DNA from: Lysinibacillus mangiferihumi
GTDB lineage: Bacteria > Bacillota > Bacilli > Bacillales_A > Planococcaceae
Reading direction: 5' to 3'
NCBI RefSeq assembly: GCF_003049665.1
Contig: NZ_PYWM01000031.1
Coordinates: 1-50,310 of the forward strand
DNA length: 50,310 bases
The notes beneath the pieces were generated by a model. That model was not told the origin of the DNA. It made no database searches and worked only from the letters and a program-made list of their open reading frames with translations. How positions within the stretch are numbered: position 1 is the stretch's first letter; the number at the start of each line of letters is the position of its first letter. Of this stretch, positions 25,016 to 33,099 are shown piece after piece. The position numbers were made by a program, and so were the translations under genes.

Positions 25016-26146
25016 ATGAATATAAAAAAGAGTGCGCTCATTTGGCTATCCCCCTTGTTTTTTTTAGCTGCTTGTAGTGATAATGACGATGTAAATACGA
25101 AAGAAGAAAAAATGTATATTTCCTCAATTCAAAAGAAGGAAATTTATGAAATTCAACAGCCTGCCAAATCGAACGTTTCAAGAGGGCTAATTGTTAGTCA
25201 CATGAACAATTCAATAAATATCAATGAAATTGAAAAAGGGCTCATGAATTTATCAGTTGACCATTTTTCTCCAAAGAGTTTTTATATGCAAGAAGGACAA
25301 TATTTAGATAAAAATATTATAAATCAATGGTTAGCTAGAAAAACTGAAGAAGGTTTAGGGTTAAATCCAGCTATCGAAAATAGTACAGGCAATGTTTTAG
25401 AGGATGAAAAAGAGAATCCGCTCATCTTATCACATGTGTTAGAGCAAAATTTTATTAACAAAAAAAGTGGGAAAATCGAAGGAATTTCTTTAGCTATATC
25501 GTTAAATGAATTTTATGATATTCGCGTATCCGATGATAAAGGCTTGATTTATACAGGTCAAGTGAAAGTAGATAATAATGATGATGATGTGAATGATGTT
25601 GCTAAGTATGGCAAAGAAGTGGCTGAAAGAATCATAAAAGATATAAGGAAAAATGCAACAATACCTAATGTTCCAATCTATTTAACGTTGTATCAAGAGT
25701 CCAATAAAAACGATATTATTCCAGGTGTTTTTTTAGCTGATACTTATATTGCTGAGGGGAAGGAGAAAATAGAAAAATGGAATGACATTGATAAAAAAGA
25801 CTATACGTTTCCTTCTGATGCCCTATATAGTTTAGATCAAGATACATATAATCAATTATTAAAGTTTAAGGAAGATATTCAACAGAATTTCAAACATTTA
25901 AATCCTAAAATAATTGGAAAGTTGCGATATGAAAATGGCAAGCTAGCAGATATAAAAGTAGAGGTACATGCCCCTTTAATAAACGATACCGAATTGATTG
26001 GGCTTTTACAGTTTATAGGGACAAAACTAAATACTATTTTATTTGACTATGTGCCCGTGACGATTCGTATTATCGATCAAAAACAAGATGTTGGCATTGT
26101 TCTATGGGATCCAAAAGAAAAACAAATATTTGCTACCCCGATTTAG
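25016..26146 (+). CDS. CamS-family lipoprotein
   Basis: The protein has 376 residues from ATG 25016 with AAGGAG 9 nt upstream; an upstream in-frame extension to 24851 runs through the preceding terminator and is not used. The lipobox is FFLAAC (Cys21). RGLIVSHMNNSININEIEKG, HFSPKSFYMQEGQYLD and INQWLARKTEEGLGLNP match the CamS (PF07537) family, named for staphylococcal lipoproteins whose signal peptide is a sex-pheromone precursor. The role of the mature protein is unknown. The usual neighbours (ligA, gat genes) are not here, and this copy is more diverged than typical CamS, so it may be a secondary paralogue. Confidence 0.85.
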   Translation: MNIKKSALIWLSPLFFLAACSDNDDVNTKEEKMYISSIQKKEIYEIQQPAKSNVSRGLIVSHMNNSININEIEKGLMNLSVDHFSPKSFYMQEGQYLDKNIINQWLARKTEEGLGLNPAIENSTGNVLEDEKENPLILSHVLEQNFINKKSGKIEGISLAISLNEFYDIRVSDDKGLIYTGQVKVDNNDDDVNDVAKYGKEVAERIIKDIRKNATIPNVPIYLTLYQESNKNDIIPGVFLADTYIAEGKEKIEKWNDIDKKDYTFPSDALYSLDQDTYNQLLKFKEDIQQNFKHLNPKIIGKLRYENGKLADIKVEVHAPLINDTELIGLLQFIGTKLNTILFDYVPVTIRIIDQKQDVGIVLWDPKEKQIFATPI

Positions 26147-26151
26147 TTTTA

Positions 26152-26181
26152 GTGACAGGCACCCAAACAATTCTGATAATT
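26152..26181 (+). repeat. 30-nt dispersed repeat, copy 1
   Basis: GTGACAGGCACCCAAACAAT and the following 10 bases match 41113-41142 at 27 of 30 positions. It lies between the CamS stop and the next ORF. Confidence 0.7.
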
Positions 26182-26182
26182 C

Positions 26183-26539
26183 GTGTCGAAAAGTAGTAGT
26201 TATTTAAATAGGAAGAAACTCTATATTGAAGGATGGCATTTAGACAACATGAATGAGCAATTAGTGGATTGGATTATACGCTTTCAAAGGGATAAAGATA
26301 TTGAAGCATTAGCTAATTTAAAAAGCTATTGTTACAACATAATTGAGCCTTTGATTGGAGAATTTACAGCGAAATACGGTGAAGAGGCAGGGGAGTTATT
26401 ACGTTTAAAATGGGATAAACGCTTTTATTTTATTTTTACAAAGTATCAGGTGCATGTAGGGTTACCTTTAGATACATTTGTCCAAAATACGTATCGTTTT
26501 TATTTCATTCAAGTGTTAAAAAAAGCGGGTTATTTGTAG
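26183..26539 (+). CDS. Small helical protein, weakly like sigma-factor region 2
   Basis: The ORF has 118 codons from GTG 26183; no ribosome site precedes it and the start abuts the 30-nt repeat, so the true start may be ATG 26249. The protein is soluble, rich in helices and aromatic residues: LANLKSYCYNIIEPLIGEF, RLKWDKRFYFIFTKYQ, LPLDTFVQNTYRFYFIQVLKKAGYL. This spacing resembles the two helices of sigma-70 region 2, but there is no region 4 DNA-binding part. An orphan region-2 protein such as RsoA, the partner of sigma-O in B. subtilis, is one model. This is a weak inference; a hypothetical protein is the safe call. Confidence 0.5.
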   Translation: MSKSSSYLNRKKLYIEGWHLDNMNEQLVDWIIRFQRDKDIEALANLKSYCYNIIEPLIGEFTAKYGEEAGELLRLKWDKRFYFIFTKYQVHVGLPLDTFVQNTYRFYFIQVLKKAGYL

Positions 26540-26549
26540 CAAGAAAAAA

Positions 26550-26859
26550 GGGCTGGGACATAACTAAAAAAATTTAAGAAACAGACGAAAGGTGTTCATA
26601 ATTTTTTGCTATATGGAGAACTTAGCTATTCTTGCTTTTGCAAAAAAAATTAGAAGTGGTCACTAGTTGTTGGTAGCGAAGGCGGTGACCCCTGCGGGAA
26701 CAGCACACAATGTAAGACGCGGGCATTCCGCGCGTTAGCGAGGGTTGCGGCTTACTGTGCTGAGCGGAAAGCACCGCCGTAGCGGACAACAACGGCTTAG
26801 TAAAAAAGTGTTAGATTGATTGCAGTCAATCTAACACTTTTTTACTTTTGTCTCAGCCA
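26550..26859. repeat. Dispersed ~310-bp repeat element, copy 1
   Basis: This fills the 329-bp gap between two convergent genes. It starts GGGCTGGGACATAAC and ends TTTTGTCTCAGCC, an imperfect terminal inverted repeat. Inside is a GC-rich core (CCTGCGGGAACAGCAC, CGGAAAGCACCGCC) quite unlike the AT-rich surroundings. The right part is the 18-bp stem at 26802-26843. A shorter, decayed copy lies at 39396-39595. Elements with this kind of GC-rich core are scattered in Bacillaceae genomes. No ORF was seen in it. Confidence 0.8.
26802..26843. terminator. Bidirectional terminator formed by the repeat element
   Basis: AAAAAAGTGTTAGATTGA (26802-26819) is perfectly complementary to 26826-26843 with a 6-nt loop and A/T flanks. 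It sits at the end of mrp (minus strand) and downstream of the 26183 ORF. Confidence 0.88.
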
Positions 26860-26868
26860 CTTGTTGTT

Positions 26869-27915
26869 TTATTGATATAGTAAATCTTCTGCTAGATGAG
26901 TAAATATTTCGCCAATCACTGTTTCTTCATCGTATATGGAGGAGCCTGTATTTTCTTCAGGCTGGGCGAAAGGAATATGCGCAATCACTTCAGTTTGGAG
27001 TGATTTTGCCAAATGTTCGGCTCCACCTTGTCCGAATAGATAGTTTTTTTGACCATCTGCCCCTTCAAAATAAGCCATGTTTTCAACTACACCCAGAATG
27101 GAATGTTTCGTATGTTGAGCCATTAAGCCTGCACGGGATGCGACGTGAGAAGCGGCTAGATGTGGTGTCGTTACGATAATTTCTTGTGCTTGTGGGATCA
27201 TCGCTGCCATATCAATCGCCACATCCCCAGTTCCTGGTGGTAAATCAATCAGCAGAAAATCCAAATCTCCCCATACCGTGTTGACAAGGAAATTGCGAAT
27301 CCATTTGTTGAGCATTGGTCCACGCCACATAACAGGCTGGTTCCCATTGGTGAAAAAGCCCATTGACATCAATTTAACCCCATGACTTTCAACTGGAATC
27401 GCGGTTTGGTCAAGCATGGTAGGTTTTTGCTCAATGTTCATCATAGTAGGGATACTAAAGCCATAAATATCAGCATCCAGTATGCCTACACGTTTGCCAA
27501 GACGAGCAAGGGCGACCGCTAAATTAATTGTCACAGTCGACTTCCCAACGCCGCCTTTACCACTTGTGATGGCAATAAACTGCACACCTGAATGAGGCTG
27601 CAACATGTTTGGCATTCCTTGTTCGTTGGCATTCTTCGCTTGTAGAGAGGTCGATAGTGCCCGACGTTCCTGTTCAGTCATAACACCAAAGGTAATGGCA
27701 ACACTGGAGGCACCAATCGCTTGTAGTGCCTCCTCCACATCTTGCTGGATTTTCGCTTTTAACGGACAGCCTGGTATGGTTAACATAATATCCAGTGATA
27801 GATGGGTGCCGCTTATGTGAATATTGCGTACCATATTCAATGTGACGATACTCTGATGAAGCTCAGGATCTTGAACTTGTTGTAATGCGTTGATAACATC
27901 TTCTTGTACTAACAT
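26869..27915 (-). CDS. Mrp/ApbC-family P-loop ATPase with MIP18 domain
   Basis: The protein has 348 residues. Residues 1-85 are a MIP18/DUF59 domain with Cys50 in IPGCPLKAK. The ATPase has a deviant Walker A, SGKGGVGKST (118-127), and LDADIYGFSIP, DFLLIDLPPGTGD and VTTPHLAASHVASRAG motifs of the Mrp/NBP35 group. Members carry and insert Fe-S clusters. The CxxC that usually follows ENMxYF is not present here (ENMAYFEGADGQKN), so cluster binding would need other residues. It is the last gene of the fdhF-DUF1641-mrp operon, 12 bp after the DUF1641 gene, which fits Fe-S maturation of the formate dehydrogenase; that link is inferred. Confidence 0.9.
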   Translation of the reverse strand: MLVQEDVINALQQVQDPELHQSIVTLNMVRNIHISGTHLSLDIMLTIPGCPLKAKIQQDVEEALQAIGASSVAITFGVMTEQERRALSTSLQAKNANEQGMPNMLQPHSGVQFIAITSGKGGVGKSTVTINLAVALARLGKRVGILDADIYGFSIPTMMNIEQKPTMLDQTAIPVESHGVKLMSMGFFTNGNQPVMWRGPMLNKWIRNFLVNTVWGDLDFLLIDLPPGTGDVAIDMAAMIPQAQEIIVTTPHLAASHVASRAGLMAQHTKHSILGVVENMAYFEGADGQKNYLFGQGGAEHLAKSLQTEVIAHIPFAQPEENTGSSIYDEETVIGEIFTHLAEDLLYQ

Positions 27916-27927
27916 ATTAGAACCACC

Positions 27928-28407
27928 CTATTCTTTTAACCCTTTGCCAAGTCCCTTTAAGAAATGAACACCAAAATTGAGTGCGCGATTGACATCTGGA
28001 TCATTTAACATTTTGACAAGTTTAAAGGCGCTAACTTTGTCATCGGATTCAAGTGCTTTGTTAGCTTCTTCTACCCCTGAATTTAAGCCTTCAATAAGCT
28101 TCGCTGTTGTTTCTGGCTTGAGCTCTGTCAAAGCTCCTGCAACCCCCATTAAATTATTAATCATATTGGTTACAGGCTTTCGTGTTAGTTGTCCAAGCGC
28201 AATATGGGCCACTTCTTCTTTGGCTTCTAGTAGTTTCATTGCGGCTTCTAGTGCACCGATATGATTTAATTCAGCCATAATAAGCAATACTTGATTGACC
28301 GCTTCTTCCTGCTCAGAAAGCAGTTGTTTAAGATTATCTAATTTTTGTTCCTTGAGCTGTTCGTCTGTTACTTGTTGTTTTTTTATGCTTGTAATGGGTT
28401 CAGCCAT
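27928..28407 (-). CDS. DUF1641 protein linked to formate dehydrogenase
   Basis: The protein has 159 residues, mostly helical and soluble. TNMINNLMGVAGALTELKPE and FGVHFLKGLGKGLKE fit the DUF1641 family, whose members, such as B. subtilis YrhD, are encoded next to an FdhA-type formate dehydrogenase. It lies 4 bp after fdhF and 12 bp before the Mrp gene. The biochemical role is unknown; an accessory or electron-transfer partner role is inferred from constant association. Confidence 0.85.
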   Translation of the reverse strand: MAEPITSIKKQQVTDEQLKEQKLDNLKQLLSEQEEAVNQVLLIMAELNHIGALEAAMKLLEAKEEVAHIALGQLTRKPVTNMINNLMGVAGALTELKPETTAKLIEGLNSGVEEANKALESDDKVSAFKLVKMLNDPDVNRALNFGVHFLKGLGKGLKE

Positions 28408-28411
28408 GTTC

Positions 28412-31348
28412 TCACTCTCTTTCGTTTAGGGTTGTTAAGTGAACGTAGCCAGGACGATTCCATTTTCGTTGTACCTCTACACCATTTTGAGGATGACGCT
28501 TTTTATAGCGCGGGTTAGTGCGTGGCAAAGGCGTCTTGCCTTTTGCTTTTAGCACTTCTACTCGAACTTTTGTTTGTTTGTAGGCTGGTGTTGATGTATT
28601 AATATCTGCTGCAGGACCAGTTAAGAAGTTGATAGCTGAATCTTTGCTAACAGAGTTCATTGGTAAAAATAATTCATTCCCTTGCACGCGATCTGTTACT
28701 AATGCATTGAGCTTTAATGCGCCATATGGAGATACTAAACGGAGTAGGGCGCCATCTTCAATGCCTCGTTCTTTCGCCAATTGTGGTGAAACTTCAACAA
28801 AAATTTCAGGTACCTTTGATTGAATACCTTTCGATTTATTTGTTAGATTTCCTTCGTGGAAGTGCTCAAGCATACGACCGTTATTAATATGACAATCGTA
28901 TTGTGCCTCAAATTCAACTGGTTGCACCCAATCATGTAAAGCAAAACGTGCTTTTTTATCAGGGAAGTTAAATCCGTCTTCATATAATAACGGTGTATCT
29001 TTTCCATCATGACTACCCCAACAGAAGCTACCCCAGCCTGCTAAGACATCATAGTTGGCTTGTGAGAATAGCGGAGATAGACTCGCCATTTCATCGAAAA
29101 TGTCGCTTGGATGATTATACTGCCAATCTGCTCCTAATCGACGTGCGACTGCTTGAAGGATTTCCCAATCTGCTTTTGACTCACCGAGTGTTGGCAAAAC
29201 TTGATAGAGACGCTGAACGCGACGTTCTGTATTCGTGAATGTGCCTTCTTTTTCAAGCGAAGGGGCTGCTGGTAAAATCACATCTGCATATTGGGCAGTA
29301 CGTGATAGGAAGCAATCTTGGACAACAAAAAATTCTATTTGTGAAAGAACCTCATCTACATGGTTGGCATTACAGTCAACAAGTGCCATATCCTCGCCCA
29401 CTAAATACATCGCTTTCATTTTACCTTCCATAATAGCATCTAACATTTGCATATTATTTCGACCTGGTTGAGATTGAATAGGGACACCATAAGCTTTTTC
29501 GAATTTTGCTCGTGCTTCATCATCGGTCACTTTTTGGTAGCCAGGCAATAGATTTGGCAATGTCCCCATATCACAGGCACCTTGAACATTATTGTGACCG
29601 CGTAGCGGATAAGCCCCAGCCCCAGGACGACGATAGTTACCAGTTGCTAATAGTAAATTCGAAATCGCGGCTGATGTATAAGAACCTCCCGTATTTTGCG
29701 TGACACCCATACCCCAAAGAACACAAGTGCCATCTGCATCACGAATCATTTCAGCCACTTCAATCAATGTTTCCTTGCTAATACCGGTCATATTTTGAGC
29801 GTAATCAAGTGTATAGGTTGCAAGCACTTGTTTAAAATCTTCAAAATGCAGGACATTGTCTTGAATAAAGGCTTCATCATGCCATCCTTGATCGATGATA
29901 TATTTGGTAACCGCCATAATCCACACTTGGTCAGTACCTTGTTTTGGACGCATAAAGATGTCTGAACGCTCAGCCATTTCATGTTTACGAATATCGGCAA
30001 CGATTAATTTTTGACCATGTAATTTGTGGGCACGTTTCACACGTGTTGCTAAAACAGGATGGCCTTCAGCTGGGTTAGCACCAACAATAATGACAAGGCC
30101 TGCTTTGGCAATATCTTGAATCGTACCAGCGTCACCGCCTAAACCTACTGTACGTAATAAACCGTCCGTAGCGGGAGACTGACAATAACGAGAGCAATTA
30201 TCGACGTCATTTGTTGCAAACAATTGACGCGCCATTTTTTGTATTAAGTAGTTTTCTTCATTTGTAATTTTAGAAGAAGAGATAAAACCGACAGAACCTG
30301 GACCATATTGTTGTTGAATACCACCAAGTTTTGTGGCGATTAAATCTAACGCTTCATCCCAAGAAGATTCAACAAACTCATTATTTTTCCGAATAAGTGG
30401 TTTTGTAATGCGTTCTTCCGAATTGATGAAATCCCAACCGAATTTTCCTTTTACACATGTAGAAATGGCATTGACCGGACCATCAGAAGGTTGTACTTTT
30501 AAAATTTTTCGGTCTTTTGTCCAAACTTCGAATGAACAACCTACACCACAGAAAGTACAAACTGTTTTTGTTTTTTTCGTGCGCTTACTACGCATGGCAG
30601 CTTCCACTTCAGAAACAGCAAAAATACCGCTATACCCTGGTTCAACTTCTTTAATCAAATGAATCATGGGATCTAACATATCTTGTTTTAAACCCGTCAT
30701 AAATCCAGCCTCTCCAAGCATGGATTTTTCCATTAAAGCATTACAAGGACAAACGGTTACACATTGTCCGCAGCTTACACAGGAAGAATCATTAATGGCA
30801 GCACCTTTATCCCAAATTACACGTGGTCTTTCTGCCTCCCAATCGAGGGATAATGTTTCGTTTACCTGTAAATTTTGACAAACTTCTACGCATTGTCCGC
30901 ATGCAATGCATTGGTTCGGATCATATCGGTAAAATGGGTGTGACATGTCTACTTCATGTGGATCAACTTTTGGTTTGTACGGATATTTTTGATGTTCGAT
31001 TTCCATTAATTCGGCTGTATTGTGTAATGTGCAATTTCCGTTGTTATTATCACACACTGTACAGTACAGTAAATGGTTTTCGAGTAAACGGTCCATCGCT
31101 TCTGTTTGTGCCGCTTTAGCTTTGTCAGAAGCTAATAACACATTCATGCCATCTACTGCCTTTGTGGAGCAAGAACGAACTAATTGGCCATTTACCTCCA
31201 CGATACATGTATCACATGTTTCGATTGGGTCTACAGCTGGTACATGACAAATCTGTGGATGAGGAATGTCATGTTGATTAATGGTGTCAAGTATTGTAGC
31301 TCCTTCTTTGACATCATACGGTACCCCATTAATAAGAATTTGAGTCAA
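28412..31348 (-). CDS. fdhF: Formate dehydrogenase alpha subunit (Fe-S, molybdopterin)
   Basis: The protein has 978 residues. Residues 1-75 are a [2Fe-2S] ferredoxin domain (Cys34, 45, 48, 60). A NuoG-like His-Cys3 site follows (His92, Cys96, 99, 106), then two [4Fe-4S] ferredoxin motifs (Cys147/150/153/157 and Cys190/193/196/200). The molybdopterin oxidoreductase part starts with Cys264/267/271/298 for another [4Fe-4S]; Cys388 in RYCQSPA is the likely Mo ligand, an ordinary Cys codon and not selenocysteine. A molybdopterin-dinucleotide-binding domain ends the protein. It oxidises formate to CO2, probably in the cytoplasm as there is no Tat signal. It leads the operon with DUF1641 and mrp, and the whole Mo-cofactor supply is encoded next door. 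Confidence 0.95.
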   Translation of the reverse strand: MTQILINGVPYDVKEGATILDTINQHDIPHPQICHVPAVDPIETCDTCIVEVNGQLVRSCSTKAVDGMNVLLASDKAKAAQTEAMDRLLENHLLYCTVCDNNNGNCTLHNTAELMEIEHQKYPYKPKVDPHEVDMSHPFYRYDPNQCIACGQCVEVCQNLQVNETLSLDWEAERPRVIWDKGAAINDSSCVSCGQCVTVCPCNALMEKSMLGEAGFMTGLKQDMLDPMIHLIKEVEPGYSGIFAVSEVEAAMRSKRTKKTKTVCTFCGVGCSFEVWTKDRKILKVQPSDGPVNAISTCVKGKFGWDFINSEERITKPLIRKNNEFVESSWDEALDLIATKLGGIQQQYGPGSVGFISSSKITNEENYLIQKMARQLFATNDVDNCSRYCQSPATDGLLRTVGLGGDAGTIQDIAKAGLVIIVGANPAEGHPVLATRVKRAHKLHGQKLIVADIRKHEMAERSDIFMRPKQGTDQVWIMAVTKYIIDQGWHDEAFIQDNVLHFEDFKQVLATYTLDYAQNMTGISKETLIEVAEMIRDADGTCVLWGMGVTQNTGGSYTSAAISNLLLATGNYRRPGAGAYPLRGHNNVQGACDMGTLPNLLPGYQKVTDDEARAKFEKAYGVPIQSQPGRNNMQMLDAIMEGKMKAMYLVGEDMALVDCNANHVDEVLSQIEFFVVQDCFLSRTAQYADVILPAAPSLEKEGTFTNTERRVQRLYQVLPTLGESKADWEILQAVARRLGADWQYNHPSDIFDEMASLSPLFSQANYDVLAGWGSFCWGSHDGKDTPLLYEDGFNFPDKKARFALHDWVQPVEFEAQYDCHINNGRMLEHFHEGNLTNKSKGIQSKVPEIFVEVSPQLAKERGIEDGALLRLVSPYGALKLNALVTDRVQGNELFLPMNSVSKDSAINFLTGPAADINTSTPAYKQTKVRVEVLKAKGKTPLPRTNPRYKKRHPQNGVEVQRKWNRPGYVHLTTLNERE

Positions 31349-31552
31349 GATACTTCCTCCTTTTGCACGTTGAGACTCATGGAAACAACTTGTTAAAGCT
31401 TAAGACAAAAAGGGAATGACGAATTGAGTTGGTGATTGAATTGATTGTCTTGTTATTATTGTAATTCCCACTTCGTCTTTAATCTACCTAGAAATAGTTA
31501 AATGTCTAGTTCATAACAAGTACTCCATGTCTTGGTTCATGAAAATAAAAAA

Positions 31553-31602
31553 ATCCACCATGAAATTACATGTCCAAGACATGCTAATCATTCATGGTGG
31601 AT
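31553..31602 (-). terminator. Leader terminator or attenuator upstream of fdhF
   Basis: ATCCACCATGAA (31553-31564) and TTCATGGTGGAT (31591-31602) form a perfect 12-bp stem; the loop contains an inner CATGTC/GACATG hairpin. On the minus strand it is followed by TTTTTTTATTTT. It ends about 200 nt before the fdhF start codon. Confidence 0.7.
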
Positions 31603-31790
31603 AAAATTCTTAGCAGGTCTTGCTAAAAACTCAATCTACTTTTATGTTAAATAACAATAGAATGTAACTATTAAAACCACTTTCCAACATCGTGAGAAAG
31701 GGATCAAAATAGATAAACTCCATTTGGAATAACAATAATTATAGCCTTTTTCTACAAAATGAACAATATTTATCATAAAAAATTATTAGA

Positions 31791-31805
31791 TGATAATAGT
31801 TATCA
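31791..31805. promoter_or_regulatory. 15-bp palindrome, possible operator
   Basis: TGATAATAGTTATCA is a perfect inverted repeat (TGATAA-TAG-TTATCA) about 115 bp before the DUF2294 gene. The regulator is unknown. Confidence 0.4.
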
Positions 31806-31920
31806 AAAAGTATTTTCTCTTTTAATTTTTTTCAAGTTGCTATATCATTAACAAACTGTAAGGGTGACCGTCATATTAAATTGACTAAAAAAGTTTTATT
31901 ACGATGGGAGAATCGTTGCT

Positions 31921-32268
31921 ATGTCTAAAAAAATACATGAATTTAATGATATGATACGTAAATTAAGAAAAGAAGTATTTGGTAAAGGTCCAGAGCGTAT
32001 TCATACAGTTTTTGTCGAGAATATGGCTGTATCTACTTTGTATGGAAATATAACACCAACTGAGAAGTTTATTGCCAGTACACCAGAAGGGCTAAAAATG
32101 GTGCATGCTGCAAGGACAACTATGATTCAAGATTTATATGCACAATCACCGCCAGAGGGTATGGAAGAATTGATGGGCAGCAAATTGCTCCACTTATTTT
32201 CAGATATTAAAATTGAAGAGGATTTTGCGATTTCCGTCTTTGTTTTTGAAAAGAATATCAGTGTCTAA
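31921..32268 (+). CDS. DUF2294/MpsC-like protein
   Basis: The protein has 115 residues without membrane spans. GKGPERIHTVFVENMAVSTLYGNITPTEK is typical of the DUF2294 family (PF10057), also named after the MpsC protein of a staphylococcal membrane-potential-generating system. GGGAG precedes ATG 31921. It is the first gene of an apparent operon with fdhD (12 bp gap) and moaA, so here it more likely has a role tied to formate dehydrogenase or Mo cofactor than to ion transport; this is inference from position. Confidence 0.82.
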   Translation: MSKKIHEFNDMIRKLRKEVFGKGPERIHTVFVENMAVSTLYGNITPTEKFIASTPEGLKMVHAARTTMIQDLYAQSPPEGMEELMGSKLLHLFSDIKIEEDFAISVFVFEKNISV

Positions 32269-32280
32269 AGGGGATGCCTT

Positions 32281-33099
32281 ATGGAACGAGCAATCACAAG
32301 GAAAATTACGCGCGTTGAAGGACAGCAAGTAAAAGAAATGGATGATGTAATCGTCACAGAATACGCTGTAACTGTAAAAATCAATCAGCAAGAATTTGTC
32401 ACGATGGTATGTTCACCAGAGTATGTGGAAGATATGGTTATTGGCTATTTAGCTTCTGAACGAGTTATTCGTAGCTTTGATGATATTGAGGAAATTTGGC
32501 ACCAAGAGAAAGAAGGCTTTGTGCATATTAAAACAAAACATGTTAATCCCTATTACCAGCAGACGCAAAACAAACGCTATATTACCTCTTGTTGTGGCAT
32601 GAGTCGACAAGGATTTGTTTTTACGAATGATGCATTAGTGGCGAAAAAAATGGACGATGTGCATGTGCAAATCACAACCGAGGATTGCTTCCGTTTAATG
32701 CATGATATGCAGGAAGGTGCAGACATTTTTAAGCAAACGGGTGGTGTGCACAATGCTGCACTATGTAATGTCAATGGCATTGTCTTAAGTCGCATGGATA
32801 TTGGACGTCATAATGCGTTAGATAAAATTTACGGCTATTGTCTGCGCAACAATATCAGTATGCAAGATAAAATTATCGTCTTTAGCGGACGACTATCGTC
32901 AGAAATTTTACTAAAGGTCTCCAAAATAGGCTGTGAAATCGTGCTATCTAAATCAGCACCAACGGAATTGGCATTACAATTAGCCGAGCAGCTCGGCATT
33001 ACAACGGTAGGTTTTATCCGACAACAAGCTTTGAATATTTATACACAACCACGACGCATCCTATTACCAGCCCAGAATGCACTGAAAGAAGGAGATTAA
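32281..33099 (+). CDS. fdhD: Formate dehydrogenase accessory sulfurtransferase FdhD
   Basis: The protein has 272 residues. Family marks are the Cys pair in ITSCCGMS (Cys104, Cys105), QTGGVHNAAL, DIGRHNALDKIYG and SGRLSSEILLKVSKIG. FdhD passes sulfur from a cysteine desulfurase to the Mo-bis-MGD cofactor before it enters formate dehydrogenase. It is encoded divergently from fdhF and directly upstream of moaA, whose ATG follows the stop codon with no gap. The match is strong. Confidence 0.95.
   Translation: MERAITRKITRVEGQQVKEMDDVIVTEYAVTVKINQQEFVTMVCSPEYVEDMVIGYLASERVIRSFDDIEEIWHQEKEGFVHIKTKHVNPYYQQTQNKRYITSCCGMSRQGFVFTNDALVAKKMDDVHVQITTEDCFRLMHDMQEGADIFKQTGGVHNAALCNVNGIVLSRMDIGRHNALDKIYGYCLRNNISMQDKIIVFSGRLSSEILLKVSKIGCEIVLSKSAPTELALQLAEQLGITTVGFIRQQALNIYTQPRRILLPAQNALKEGD

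Larger units (their letters stand above)
31349..31920. other. Divergent intergenic region between fdhF and the DUF2294-fdhD operon
   Basis: These 572 bp hold no gene. Seen: the fdhF ribosome site (AGGAGG on the minus strand), a minus-strand hairpin with T-run at 31545-31602, a sequence CCATGTCTTGG (31525-31535) complementary to the loop-side CCAAGACATG (31574-31583), and a perfect palindrome TGATAATAGTTATCA at 31791-31805. Clear -35/-10 pairs were not found for either direction. Confidence 0.7.

Noticed and set aside
30184..30190. Selenocysteine site in formate dehydrogenase
   Set aside because: The catalytic position (residue 388) is an ordinary Cys codon; no in-frame TGA in the gene.
31791..31805. 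Fur box upstream of the DUF2294 gene
   Set aside because: TGATAATAGTTATCA is palindromic but matches too few of the 19 Fur positions.
31349..31920. Molybdenum cofactor riboswitch
   Set aside because: A hairpin is present but the conserved Moco motif was not recognised.
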